DNA of 64,000 bases from Streptomyces misionensis (GTDB taxonomy: Bacteria; Actinomycetota; Actinomycetes; Streptomycetales; Streptomycetaceae): assembly GCF_900104815.1 (NCBI RefSeq), contig NZ_FNTD01000004.1:6633001-6697000 (forward strand). The letters run 5' to 3'. The position numbers were made by a program, and so were the translations under genes. Each line of letters opens with the position of its first letter. Within the stretch, counting starts at the first letter, position 1. Below, piece after piece: positions 35,159 to 43,056 of the stretch. Under the pieces are notes generated by a model. That model ran no database searches, had not been told where the DNA came from, and was given only the letters and a program-made list of their open reading frames with translations.

Positions 35159-35935
35159 TCAGGCGTACAGCTCCCGCAGGCGCACGGAGAGGCAGGTCAC
35201 CGAGCCCTCCAGCTTCTCGAACTCGCCGATGTCCACCGTCACCACCTCGTGGCCGAGATCGGTCAGCAGTTCGGCGGTCCTCGGGGCGCTCGCCGCCATC
35301 AGCAGCTTGTGCCCGCCGAGCAGCACCACCTGCGCGCCGGACTCCTCGGGCACCGAGAGGAACCCGGGGAAGAGCGAGGGCCGGTCCACCCTCGGGATGT
35401 GTCCCAGCACCGTGCCGTCCGGCAGCGCGGTCACGGCCGACTTCAGATGCAGCACCTTGCTCACCGGCACGGCCACCACCCGGGCGCCCAACGGCTCGAA
35501 CACGGCCCGCAGCTGCTGCACCCCGGCCGCGTCGGTGCGTCCGCTGCGGCCCACGTAGAGCGTGTCGCCGACCTTCAGGACGTCGCCGCCGTCCAGGGTG
35601 GCCGGCTCCCATATCCAGTTCACCGAGCAGCCGAGGCGGGCCACCGCCTCCTCCACCCCGGCGGTCTCCGGGCGCCGGGCGGCGGCGCCGGGCCGGGTGA
35701 TCAGCGCGACGTTGCGGAAGACGACGACGGTGTCCTCCACGAACACCGAGTCCGGGCAGTCGTCGGCCGGTTCGACCTCGATGGTCTCCCAGCCGTGCGC
35801 CCGCAGCGTCCCGACGTACGCCTCCCACTGCTCGACGGCCCGCGCGACATCGACCGGCTCCCGCTCGACGTGCGTGACCAGTCCGTCGGCCAGACGGGGG
35901 CCGGGACGGCGAACGAGGGCCTTCTTGCTGGGCAC
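35159..35935 (-). CDS. ddaH: Dimethylarginine dimethylaminohydrolase
   Basis: Hydrolyses N-omega-methylated arginines to citrulline and methylamines. The 258-residue protein has the amidinotransferase-fold motifs: ADDCPDSVFVEDTVVV near residue 60, LDGGDVLKVGDTLYVG near 115, LHLKSAVT with the catalytic histidine near 160, and the C-terminal catalytic cysteine in SVTCLSVR (C248). I chose the GTG with GGAAAGG 7 nt upstream; the frame is open further but poor in coding signal. The 271-nt gap to the ABC-F gene shows no other feature. Confidence 0.93.
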   Translation of the reverse strand: MPSKKALVRRPGPRLADGLVTHVEREPVDVARAVEQWEAYVGTLRAHGWETIEVEPADDCPDSVFVEDTVVVFRNVALITRPGAAARRPETAGVEEAVARLGCSVNWIWEPATLDGGDVLKVGDTLYVGRSGRTDAAGVQQLRAVFEPLGARVVAVPVSKVLHLKSAVTALPDGTVLGHIPRVDRPSLFPGFLSVPEESGAQVVLLGGHKLLMAASAPRTAELLTDLGHEVVTVDIGEFEKLEGSVTCLSVRLRELYA

Positions 35936-36206
35936 GACGGGCCTTTCCGGTCGGGAACACGGTGCCTGCGCCGGGTTCGTCCGGCGCCGATCCGCCATCA
36001 TGCAGCCCGCCGGGCCCAGCACAAAACCGCTGCCGCAACAGCGCGTCCCCCGCCCGTGGCCCGTGGCCCCGACGACCGCCGGCCGCCGCTTCGGCCGTCG
36101 CCGGGCCGCCGGTCCGGGCGGCGTGCCGCCCCGCGGGCCGGCGACGCTCGGCAGCCGGCCCCCGGCGCCGGGGGAGGGCACGGGCCGCCGAGCGCCCGGT
36201 CCGGCT

Positions 36207-37823
36207 CTACCCGACCTCTTCCGGCTCCACCTCCCTCAGCCGTCCGTCCTCCATCAGCAGCCACCGGGTGATGCCGATCGACTCCAGGAACGGCAGGTCG
36301 TGGCTGGCCACCAGCAGCGCGCCCTCGTACGACTCCAGGGCGGAGGTCAGCTGCCGGGCGCTCGCCAGGTCGAGGTTGTTGGTCGGTTCGTCCAGCAGGA
36401 GCAGCTGGGGCGCCGGTTCGGCGAGCATCAGCGCGGCCAGCGCGGCCCGGAAGCGCTCGCCGCCGGACAGCGTGCCCGCCCGCTGGTCGGCGCGCGCGCC
36501 CCGGAACAGGAACCGGGCCAGCCGCGCGCGGATCCGGTTGTTGGTGGCGTCCGGCGCGAACCGGGCCACGTTCTGGACGACCGTCAGCTCGTCGTCCAGC
36601 ACGTCCAGCCGCTGGGGCAGGAACCGCAGCGGGACGTGCGCCGTCGCCGTGCCCGCCACCGGTGCCAGCTCCCCGGCGACCGTACGCAGCAGCGTGGTCT
36701 TCCCGGAGCCGTTGCGGCCGACCAGCGCGATCCGTTCCGGGCCGCGCAGGTCGAGGACCCCCTCGACCCGCGCGCCGTACGCCGTCTCCAGGCCCTCCAG
36801 GGTGAGCACCTGCCGGCCGGGCGGTACGGCGGTGTACGGCAGCTCGACGCGGATCTCGTCGTCGTCCCGCACCGCGTCCGCCGCCTCGTCCAGGCGCTCG
36901 CGGGCCTCGGCGAGCCGTTCCTCGTGCATGATGCGGTGCTTGCCCGCCGACTCCTGGGCCGCGCGCTTGCGGGCCCCCATCACGATCTTCGGCTCGCGCT
37001 TCGACTCCCACATCTTCTGTCCGTACCGCTTGCGCCGGGCCAACTTGACCTGCGCGTCGGCCAGTTCGCGTTTCTGTTTGCGCACGTCGGCCTCGGCGAC
37101 CCGCATCATCCGTTCGGCCGCCTCCTGTTCCACGGCCAGCGCCTGCTCGTACGCCGTGAAGTTGCCGCCGTACCAGGCGACCTCTCCGGCGCGCAGCTCC
37201 GCGATCTGGTCGACCAGGTCGAGGAGTTCGCGGTCGTGGCTGACCACGACCAGCACCCCGGGCCAGGCGGCGACGGCCTGGTGGAGGCGGCGACGCGCGT
37301 GCAGGTCGAGGTTGTTGGTGGGTTCGTCAAGGAGCAGCACGTCCGGGCGGCGCAGCAGCAGCGCGGCCAGCCGCAGCAGCACCGACTCGCCGCCGGACAC
37401 CTCGCCGACGGTGCGGTCCAGCCCGATGTGGCCGAGGCCGAGTTCGCCGAGGGTGACCAGGGCGCGCTCCTCCACGTCCCAGTCGTCGCCGACGGTCTCG
37501 AAGTGCTCCTCGGTCACGTCGCCCGCCTCGATGGCGTGCAGCGCGGCCCGGCGCTCGGCGATGCCGAGGGCCTGGTCGACACGGAGGGCGGTGTCCAGGG
37601 TGACGTTCTGCGGCAGGTGGCCGATCTCGCCCTGGACCTTGATCGTGCCGTCGGCCGGGACGAGTTCACCGGTCAGCAGCTTCAACAGGGTCGATTTGCC
37701 GGTTCCGTTGGCGCCGACGAGCCCGGTCCTGCCGGGGCCGAAGGCGAGGTCGAGTCCGTCGAACACGGTGGTGCCGTCGGGCCAGGCGAAGGAGAGGGAC
37801 GTGCAGGTGAGGGAAGATGACAT
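36207..37823 (-). CDS. ABC-F ATPase (ribosome-protection/antibiotic-resistance type)
   Basis: A 538-residue soluble protein with two nucleotide-binding domains and no membrane part. First domain: Walker A GANGTGKS (about 41), signature VSGGES, Walker B LLLLDEPTNNLD-type. Second: GRNGSGKT, LSGGER, LLLDEPTNNLD. Between them is the long charged linker (VRKQKRELADAQVKLARRKR) that ABC-F proteins insert into the ribosome. Members either act in translation or rescue ribosomes from macrolides, lincosamides or streptogramins. A long leader with its own promoter and a tiny upstream ORF suggests antibiotic-induced expression. An in-frame ATG 69 nt upstream would add 23 residues. Confidence 0.9.
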   Translation of the reverse strand: MSSSLTCTSLSFAWPDGTTVFDGLDLAFGPGRTGLVGANGTGKSTLLKLLTGELVPADGTIKVQGEIGHLPQNVTLDTALRVDQALGIAERRAALHAIEAGDVTEEHFETVGDDWDVEERALVTLGELGLGHIGLDRTVGEVSGGESVLLRLAALLLRRPDVLLLDEPTNNLDLHARRRLHQAVAAWPGVLVVVSHDRELLDLVDQIAELRAGEVAWYGGNFTAYEQALAVEQEAAERMMRVAEADVRKQKRELADAQVKLARRKRYGQKMWESKREPKIVMGARKRAAQESAGKHRIMHEERLAEARERLDEAADAVRDDDEIRVELPYTAVPPGRQVLTLEGLETAYGARVEGVLDLRGPERIALVGRNGSGKTTLLRTVAGELAPVAGTATAHVPLRFLPQRLDVLDDELTVVQNVARFAPDATNNRIRARLARFLFRGARADQRAGTLSGGERFRAALAALMLAEPAPQLLLLDEPTNNLDLASARQLTSALESYEGALLVASHDLPFLESIGITRWLLMEDGRLREVEPEEVG

Positions 37824-37998
37824 GGATGCCTCGCGGGGTGGTTGCGGTTCGGTGGGCGCGTGTGGGGACACCGCGAGGCGGAACCGAGGGACCATCCGGA
37901 GGCCGTGCAGAAGAAAAGGCCCTGTGCCGGAGGACGGCTCGAACGCCGAGGTCGTACGCCACGCACACCTCACCGGTGCGACGCGGTGTCTCCGAACC

Positions 37999-38010
37999 TC
38001 AGACGAGCAA
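37999..38010 (-). CDS. Possible three-codon leader ORF (TTG CTC GTC stop)
   Basis: A tiny ORF, M-L-V, preceded by the strong ribosome-binding site GGAGAAGG, inside the roughly 220-nt leader of the ABC-F gene. A T-rich tract (TTTTCTTCT on the coding strand, at 37910-37918) lies further downstream and could serve conditional termination. Leader peptides of this kind control several ABC-F resistance genes by ribosome stalling; here it is a prediction only. Confidence 0.35.
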   Translation of the reverse strand: MLV

Positions 38011-38047
38011 CGTCCTTCTCCGATCGACGGCAACAGAACCGAGGTAA

Positions 38048-38076
38048 ACGGTAGGAGCAGGCCGGACGGCAGTCAA
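38048..38076 (-). promoter_or_regulatory. Promoter of ABC-F gene
   Basis: On the minus strand TTGACT, 17 nt, TACCGT. This is a good match to the HrdB-type consensus and would start a transcript with a leader of about 220 nt before the ABC-F ATG. Confidence 0.65.
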
Positions 38077-38127
38077 CGCGATTTACGGGTGGCACGGCCG
38101 ACCGCACCCCGTGGCGGGCCGCTCCCG

Positions 38128-38544
38128 TTACCGACTGTCCCGCATCAGGTCCGCCAGAGCGCCGTCCAGGTCGAGCTGGAGGTGTTCGAGGCCGGCCGGT
38201 ACCAGTGCGTCGGCGGCCTCCAGGAAGCGGCGTATCTCGGCCGCGCGGACATGGATGACCGCGGTGCCCTCCGGGGCGTGGAACTCCAGGACGACGCGGT
38301 CGTAGCCGTACGGCCGCACCCGCACGTCCCCGTGCCCCTCCGGGCTCTCCAGCCCGGCGGCGAGCAGTTCGCGGGCGAAGGTCCAGCACACTTCGACCCC
38401 CTCCAGGGTGGCCGGGGCCGGGAAGGTCATCCGCACGGCGAACGGGTCGCTGCGGTCGTAGCGCAGCGTGGCGGGAATGTTCGGCATGCGCGGTGCGGCG
38501 GCGACGAGACGGGCCTCTACGAGCTGCTCGATGACGGTGGACAA
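38128..38544 (-). CDS. ssgD: SsgA-like protein (SALP), probably SsgD
   Basis: A 138-residue member of the actinomycete-only SsgA family, which localises cell-wall enzymes and division proteins during sporulation. Family pattern: RYDRSDPFAVRMTF, VCWTFARELLAAGL, VRPYGYDRVVLEF, and the C-terminal amphipathic DLMRDS. The protein starts best at a TTG (MSTVIEQLVEARLVAAA) with GAGGGAG 8 nt upstream. By memory, unchecked, its place next to these genes fits S. coelicolor ssgD (SCO6722), which acts in lateral wall integrity. Confidence 0.88.
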   Translation of the reverse strand: MSTVIEQLVEARLVAAAPRMPNIPATLRYDRSDPFAVRMTFPAPATLEGVEVCWTFARELLAAGLESPEGHGDVRVRPYGYDRVVLEFHAPEGTAVIHVRAAEIRRFLEAADALVPAGLEHLQLDLDGALADLMRDSR

Positions 38545-38739
38545 CGCCTTGCTCCCTCGTGACGGCTGGACTGCGTCCTGGTGTGACACCCGGCACTGGA
38601 TGAGACGACGGAATCGGCCGGGGCGTGCACCTGGTGTACGAGTGACCTCGGTCACCGCGTTCATGCACACGGCGGGCGGGACACTGCCGCCGTACGGCGC
38701 GCGGCAGTTGGCCCTCTGGACGGCGCCCCGGCGGTCGGC

Positions 38740-38745
38740 TAGCTT
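38740..38745 (+). promoter_or_regulatory. -10 hexamer of a leaderless promoter
   Basis: TAGCTT ends 8 nt before the ATG of the secreted beta-propeller gene; no ribosome-binding site in the spacer. Confidence 0.4.
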
Positions 38746-38753
38746 CGCCCGCC

Positions 38754-39869
38754 ATGAGGCGCATGGGGAGCACGCGGGGCACGGGACGGACGCGACGCAC
38801 GGGCAGGCTGGTGGCGGCGGGAGTCGCGTGCGGGGCGGCGCTCGCCGCGCTGACCGTCCCCTCGGCGCAGGCGCTCGGACAGCCGGGACGGCAGGGCGTG
38901 CACTGGGCTGTGAAGGACCCCGGCACCCCGCGGGTGCGCTTCCGGGGCCTCGCCGCCGTGGACCGGCGCACCGCCTGGCTGGCCGGCACCGCGGGCACCG
39001 TCCTGCTCACCCGGAACGGCGGCTCGACCTGGCGTGACGTCTCCCCGCCCGGCGCGGCCGGCCTGGAGTTCCGGGACGTCGAGGCCTTCGACGCCCGGCA
39101 CGCGGTGGTGCTGGCCATCGGCGAGGGCGAGGCGTCCCGGGTGTACCGCACCGACGACGGCGGGGCGACCTGGACCGAGTCCTTCCGCAACACCGACCCG
39201 AACGCGTTCTACGACTGCCTCGCCTTCTTCGACCGCCGCCACGGCCTGGCGCTGGGCGACCCGGTGGACGGCAGGTTCCGCGTCCTCGCCACCGACGACG
39301 GCGGCCGCTCCTGGCGGCTGCTGCCCGCGTCCGGCATGCCGCCCGCCCTGGACGGCGAGGCGGGCTTCGCGGCGAGCGGGCAGTGCCTGGTCACCTCCGG
39401 CACCAGGGACGCCTGGGCGGCCACCGGCGGCGGCGCCCGCGCCCGCGTCCTGCACTCCGCCGACCGGGGCCTGACCTGGACCGCCGCCGACACCCCGGTC
39501 CCGGCCGGCGATCCGGCCCGCGGCGTCTTCGCCCTCGCGTTCCGTGACCGCGCCCACGGCCTCGCGGTCGGCGGCGACTACCGCGCGGACCAGCCCTCGC
39601 CCCGCGCCGCCGCCGTCACCGCCGACGGCGGCCGCAGCTGGCAGCCCGCCGCCACGCCCCCGCCCGGCTACCGCTCCGCGGTCGCCTGGCTTCCGCACAG
39701 CCGCTCGGCCGCGCTCGCCGTGGGCCCCACCGGCACCGATCTGACCACCGACGGCGGCCGGACCTGGCGCACCATCGACACCGGCTCGTACGACACCGTG
39801 TCCTGCACCCCCGACCTCGGCTGCTGGGCGGCCGGCGAGCAGGGCAGGGTGGCCCGGCTGGAACGGTGA
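38754..39869 (+). CDS. Secreted BNR/Asp-box beta-propeller protein
   Basis: A 371-residue exported protein with an Arg-rich twin-arginine-like n-region and signal peptide ending near ALGQP (residue 42). The mature part shows repeated Asp-box motifs: LLTRNGGSTWRDV, RTDDGGATWTES, ATDDGGRSWRLL, HSADRGLTWTAA, TADGGRSWQPA, TTDGGRTWRTI. Six such blades indicate a sialidase/YCF48-like propeller. Relatives are annotated as oxidoreductase or photosystem-stability-like, but no catalytic residues are recognised, so the function is unknown. Confidence 0.85.
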   Translation: MRRMGSTRGTGRTRRTGRLVAAGVACGAALAALTVPSAQALGQPGRQGVHWAVKDPGTPRVRFRGLAAVDRRTAWLAGTAGTVLLTRNGGSTWRDVSPPGAAGLEFRDVEAFDARHAVVLAIGEGEASRVYRTDDGGATWTESFRNTDPNAFYDCLAFFDRRHGLALGDPVDGRFRVLATDDGGRSWRLLPASGMPPALDGEAGFAASGQCLVTSGTRDAWAATGGGARARVLHSADRGLTWTAADTPVPAGDPARGVFALAFRDRAHGLAVGGDYRADQPSPRAAAVTADGGRSWQPAATPPPGYRSAVAWLPHSRSAALAVGPTGTDLTTDGGRTWRTIDTGSYDTVSCTPDLGCWAAGEQGRVARLER

Positions 39870-39926
39870 GGTAGGCGCACCGCGAGCCGGGTACTCGTGG
39901 CGGCGTCACAGCGGAAAGGAGCGATC

Positions 39927-40265
39927 ATGCCAGCCGGTTCCAGCCCCAAGCGCGAACGCCAGTACGAGCACATCAAGGAGAGCGCGCAGGACCGGGGCGA
40001 GAGCGAGGGACGCGCGAAGGAGATCGCCGCACGGACCGTCAACAAGGAACGCGCCCGCGCCGGCGAGTCGAAGACCGCCAGCCGCACGTCGACGCAGGAC
40101 ATGTCGTCCGGCAGGCGCGGCGGCCAGCGGTCGGGCAACCGGGTCGGCTCGCACGGCCCGACCCGCGACCAGCTGTACAACGAGGCCAGGCAGCGCGGCA
40201 TCGAGGGCCGCTCGCACATGAACAAGGACGAGCTGCAGCGCGCGCTGAAGTCCAAGAAGGGCTGA
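39927..40265 (+). CDS. Small basic protein with SAP/Rho-N-like C-terminal motif ('plasmid stabilization protein')
   Basis: A 112-residue highly charged, Arg/Lys/Ser-rich protein with a low-complexity N-terminal half (KRERQYEHIKESAQDRGES). The C-terminal 35 residues, TRDQLYNEARQRGIEGRSHM and NKDELQRALKS, form a helix-extended-helix pattern like SAP/Rho-N nucleic-acid-binding domains. Homologues are called plasmid stabilization protein without evidence. Strong GGAAAGGAG ribosome-binding site. Likely binds DNA or RNA. Confidence 0.85.
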   Translation: MPAGSSPKRERQYEHIKESAQDRGESEGRAKEIAARTVNKERARAGESKTASRTSTQDMSSGRRGGQRSGNRVGSHGPTRDQLYNEARQRGIEGRSHMNKDELQRALKSKKG

Positions 40266-40288
40266 CGCCGGGAGCCGGGAAGGGCGGC

Positions 40289-40585
40289 TCAGCCGAGGGT
40301 CTGCCGGTACCGGGCCAGTTCGGGGGCGGTCTTGGTGGCGATGAACTCGGTCACCCGGTACGTGCACACGCCGCCCAGGGTGAACGGGTCGCTCGCCACC
40401 ACCTCCTCGACGCGGGCGCGGTCCTCGGCCACGGCCAGGATCACCCCGCCGTCGCGCGGCTCCTTGCGGCCCGAGGCCAGGAAGACGCCCTTCTCGTACT
40501 GCTCCTCCAGCCACGCCACGTGCTCGGCGAGCAGGGCGTCCACGGCGTCGAGGGGCTTGGTGTAGGTCAGTTCCAGTACGAACAT
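40289..40585 (-). CDS. YciI-family protein
   Basis: A 98-residue ferredoxin-like-fold protein. The pattern LLAEHVAWLEEQYEKGVFLASG with histidine near residue 22, followed by GGVILAVAEDRARVEEVVASDPF, is typical of YciI proteins, some of which act as small hydrolases or dimeric enzyme accessory domains. No partner domain or operon. Its stop is 23 nt from the end of the convergent basic-protein gene. Confidence 0.88.
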   Translation of the reverse strand: MFVLELTYTKPLDAVDALLAEHVAWLEEQYEKGVFLASGRKEPRDGGVILAVAEDRARVEEVVASDPFTLGGVCTYRVTEFIATKTAPELARYRQTLG

Positions 40586-40627
40586 GATCGCGAGCCTACC
40601 CCGGCGGCCGCCCCCGGTGACAGGCGT

Positions 40628-40633
40628 TAGAGT
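40628..40633 (+). promoter_or_regulatory. -10 hexamer of a leaderless promoter
   Basis: TAGAGT ends 8 nt before the ATG of the endonuclease V gene with no ribosome-binding site between. Confidence 0.45.
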
Positions 40634-40641
40634 CGGCCGTC

Positions 40642-41376
40642 ATGACGACCCCAGGCATACCGGCGGGCCGGCCCGCGACCGAGGAGGAGGCCCGCGCGGT
40701 CCAGGACGAGCTGCGGGACCGGGTGGTGCTGGACGAGCCGGGGCCGCCGCCCGGCAGCGGCCGGGTGACCGGGGTCGACGTGGCCTACGACGACGAGCGC
40801 GACCTGGTCGCCGCGGCGGCCGTCGTCCTGGACGCGGCCACCCTGGAGGTGGTGGCCGAGGCCACCGCCGTCGGCCCGGTGTCCTTCCCCTATGTGCCCG
40901 GACTGCTCGCCTTCCGGGAGATCCCCACGGTGCTGGCCGCCCTCGACGCCCTGCCGTGCCCGCCCGGGCTGGTGGTGTGCGACGGCTACGGGCTGGCCCA
41001 TCCGCGCCGCTTCGGCCTGGCGAGCCACCTCGGCGTGCTCACGGGTCTTCCCACCATCGGCGTCGCCAAGAACCCGTTCACCTTCACCTACGAGGACCCC
41101 GCCCCCGCCCGGGGCAGCTCGGCGCCGCTGCTCGCCGGCGCCGAGGAGGTCGGCCGGGCCCTGCGCACCCGGGACCGCGTCAAGCCGGTCTTCGTCTCGG
41201 TCGGCCACCGGGTGAGCCTGGACAACGCGGTGGCGCACACCCTGGCCCTCACCCCGGCCTACCGCCTCCCGGAGACCACCCGGCGCGCCGACGCCCTGTG
41301 CCGCCGGGCCCTGCGGGAGGCGACAACCCGTCCGGCCGCTCAGGACGCCGTGACCCGCCAGGCGCCGACCTCCTGA
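40642..41376 (+). CDS. nfi: Endonuclease V
   Basis: Cleaves DNA near deoxyinosine, and some members also cleave inosine RNA. The 244-residue protein has the family motifs VTGVDVAYDD with catalytic D near residue 46, FPYVPGLLAFREIP with the wedge PYVPG, LVVCDGYGLAHPRRFGLASHLG with the second acidic residue, TIGVAKNPF, and VSVGHRVSLDNAV. The C-terminus is slightly longer than usual and its last 37 nt overlap the 3' end of the convergent small gene. Confidence 0.95.
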   Translation: MTTPGIPAGRPATEEEARAVQDELRDRVVLDEPGPPPGSGRVTGVDVAYDDERDLVAAAAVVLDAATLEVVAEATAVGPVSFPYVPGLLAFREIPTVLAALDALPCPPGLVVCDGYGLAHPRRFGLASHLGVLTGLPTIGVAKNPFTFTYEDPAPARGSSAPLLAGAEEVGRALRTRDRVKPVFVSVGHRVSLDNAVAHTLALTPAYRLPETTRRADALCRRALREATTRPAAQDAVTRQAPTS

Positions 41377-41528
41377 TACCCGGAGTCGTACACGGCCGAG
41401 CCGTCGCCCGGCTCCAGCGCGTAGTGGTGCAGATTGCCGCCCCAGTAGCGCAGGATCCGCCCCAGCTCGGCGGCCCGCTCCGGCGCCGGGGCGTTCTCGT
41501 CCACGGTCACTTCGAGCACGAACTTCAC
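41340..41528 (-). CDS. Small hypothetical protein
   Basis: A 62-residue protein starting MKFVLEVTVDENAPAPE, with AAELGRILRYWGGNLHHY and a C-terminal SGYQEVGAWRVTAS. The GTG start has AAGGAGG 8-9 nt upstream, unusually close to consensus. The sequence looks like one compact alpha/beta domain found widely in Streptomyces; function unknown. Its 3' end overlaps endonuclease V on the opposite strand by 37 nt, so the two transcripts are antisense there. Confidence 0.75.
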   Translation of the reverse strand: MKFVLEVTVDENAPAPERAAELGRILRYWGGNLHHYALEPGDGSAVYDSGYQEVGAWRVTAS

Positions 41529-41590
41529 GGTTCCCGCGCCTCCTTGGGCTCCACCGGCCTGGGTCTCAATCGTCTCATTGACGTGCCCGG

Positions 41591-41647
41591 TGAGACTTCT
41601 GCGGCGACGGGCCCGCAGGGCACGCCCTGGACGGGCCGGAAGTCTCA
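41591..41647 (-). terminator. Long nested hairpin
   Basis: TGAGACTTC pairs with GAAGTCTCA at the ends; inside, GGCCCG pairs with CGGGCC and CAGGG with CCCTG around a CACG loop. It lies between the stop of the minus-strand dehydrogenase-like gene and the next gene on the same strand, so a terminator or a processing site is likely. Confidence 0.5.
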
Positions 41648-41680
41648 AACCAGGGGAGAGGTGCCGGGCGGGCCGGCCGG

Positions 41681-42859
41681 CTACCGCCGCGCCACCACCC
41701 GGAACCCGATCCCCGCGGCCCGCAGCCGCCCGGTGAGCGCGTCGCCCATCGCCTGCGCCGTGGTCACCTGGCCGGACGTCGGCGGGAGGTCGTCGAAGAC
41801 GAGGCACAGCGCCGCCTCGGCGAACATCTTGGCGGTCTCGTCGTAGCCGGGGTCGCCGCCCGCCACCTCGGTCAGGACGCGGCGCCCGCCGCCCTCGCCG
41901 ACGAAGCGCACTCTGAACCAGCTCTTCGCCCGCTTCTCCGCGCTCGGCCCCTCGCCCGGCCGCAGCCGGTCCGACAACCAGCGGCGGGCGGGCGGAAGCT
42001 GGGAGGCCGCCGCGAGCGCGCCGACGGCGGCGACCCCGCCGAGGGCGACCGGCAGATGCCGGACGGCGGCGAAGTGCCGGTAGCGGAAGTCGGGGCCGTA
42101 GCGCTCCAGGGCCCGCGCCGAACGGCTCACGATCCGCGGGTCGACGGTGGGCAGCGGCACCGCCCACGCGCCGACCTCCGGGGCGAACCGCGGCGCCCCG
42201 GTCGGCGCGCTCACCCGGCGCCCGGGCAACCGGGGCTCGTGCCGGGCCCGTTCGCGCGCGGCGGCGAGCAACTGCCGTCCCCGCGCGAACTGGTCGAGCG
42301 CCGAGGCCAGGGTGCCGCCGGAGAAGGCCGCGTCGGCCGTCACATAGCCGTCCACCCGCAGCGGCACGCCCTCGGGCAGCTGCCGCACCGTGAAGTACGC
42401 GCCGAGGTCATGGGGTACGGAGTCGAAGCCGCAGGCGTGCACCAGCCGCGCGCCGGTCTCCCGCGCGCGGGCGTCGTGCCGCACGTACATCAGGTCCACG
42501 AACTCCGGCTCGCCGGTGAGGTCCAGGTAGTCGGTCCCGGCGTCCGCGCAGGCGGCCACCAGTTCCTCGCCGTACCGCAGGTAGGGGCCCACGGTCGTGG
42601 CCACCACCCGCGCCCGCCCGGCCAGCTCGCGCACGGCCGCCGGGTCGGACGCGTCGGCGCGCAGCACACCGATGTCCGCGCCGCCGGGCAGCTCCTCGCG
42701 CAGCCGCCGCAGCCGGGCCTCGTCGCGGCCGGCCACCGCCCAGCGCAGTTCCTTCGGCGCGTGCGCGGCGAGATACCGCGCGGTCAGGGCGCCGACGAAG
42801 CCGGTGGCACCGTAGAGCACCAGGTCATAGGGACGTTCCGTGCTGTGCAGTCCGTTCAT
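41681..42859 (-). CDS. Saccharopine dehydrogenase-like / trans-acting enoyl reductase family protein
   Basis: A 392-residue NAD(P)-fold protein. The N-terminal Rossmann motif LYGATGFVGALTARYL and AGRDEARLRRL match the saccharopine dehydrogenase NADP-binding domain; conserved segments VGPYLRYGEELVAACADAGTDYLDLTGE and HACGFDSVPHDLG follow, and a hydrophobic segment near 280 (LPVALGGVAAVGALAAA) may dip into the membrane. In mycobacteria relatives work as trans-acting enoyl reductases in lipid synthesis; activity here is unproven. It is divergent from the fatty-acid oxidation operon. Confidence 0.85.
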   Translation of the reverse strand: MNGLHSTERPYDLVLYGATGFVGALTARYLAAHAPKELRWAVAGRDEARLRRLREELPGGADIGVLRADASDPAAVRELAGRARVVATTVGPYLRYGEELVAACADAGTDYLDLTGEPEFVDLMYVRHDARARETGARLVHACGFDSVPHDLGAYFTVRQLPEGVPLRVDGYVTADAAFSGGTLASALDQFARGRQLLAAARERARHEPRLPGRRVSAPTGAPRFAPEVGAWAVPLPTVDPRIVSRSARALERYGPDFRYRHFAAVRHLPVALGGVAAVGALAAASQLPPARRWLSDRLRPGEGPSAEKRAKSWFRVRFVGEGGGRRVLTEVAGGDPGYDETAKMFAEAALCLVFDDLPPTSGQVTTAQAMGDALTGRLRAAGIGFRVVARR

Positions 42860-42962
42860 GCCACCCCTTGGTCGTGCAGCCCGCGCCGCCGTCGGCGGCC
42901 GAGGCTAGCGTGAGATCCGTGCGCTCCCCGGACCGGGTGACCCCGGCCGGACGGGCACTTGG

Positions 42963-42976
42963 CTAAGCGCTTGCTC
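42963..42976. promoter_or_regulatory. AAGCGCTT palindrome upstream of fad operon
   Basis: CTAAGCGCTTGCTC contains the perfect 8-bp palindrome AAGCGCTT. Similar TAAGCGCTT-type sites are found in front of many actinobacterial acyl-CoA genes, usually bound by TetR-type regulators. It is just upstream of a likely promoter. Confidence 0.45.
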
Positions 42977-42985
42977 GTTCAGGTC

Positions 42986-43014
42986 TTGTGCCGGATGGAA
43001 CGCGTTCCTAGCAT
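42986..43014 (+). promoter_or_regulatory. Putative promoter of fad operon
   Basis: TTGTGC, 17 nt, TAGCAT; would start transcription near 43021, at the beginning of the shared 21-bp motif. Confidence 0.4.
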
Positions 43015-43020
43015 CACCGG

Positions 43021-43041
43021 TGTTACATCAGTTGTGTCACA
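43021..43041 (+). promoter_or_regulatory. 21-bp motif shared with merR promoter region
   Basis: TGTTACA-N7-TGTCACA. It lies exactly 15 nt before the CaiB ATG. The MerR gene downstream of this operon has TTTCACA-N7-TGTGACA, also 15 nt before its ATG; 15 of 21 positions agree. Probable common operator. Confidence 0.6.
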
Positions 43042-43056
43042 CACTTGGGGGACGGC

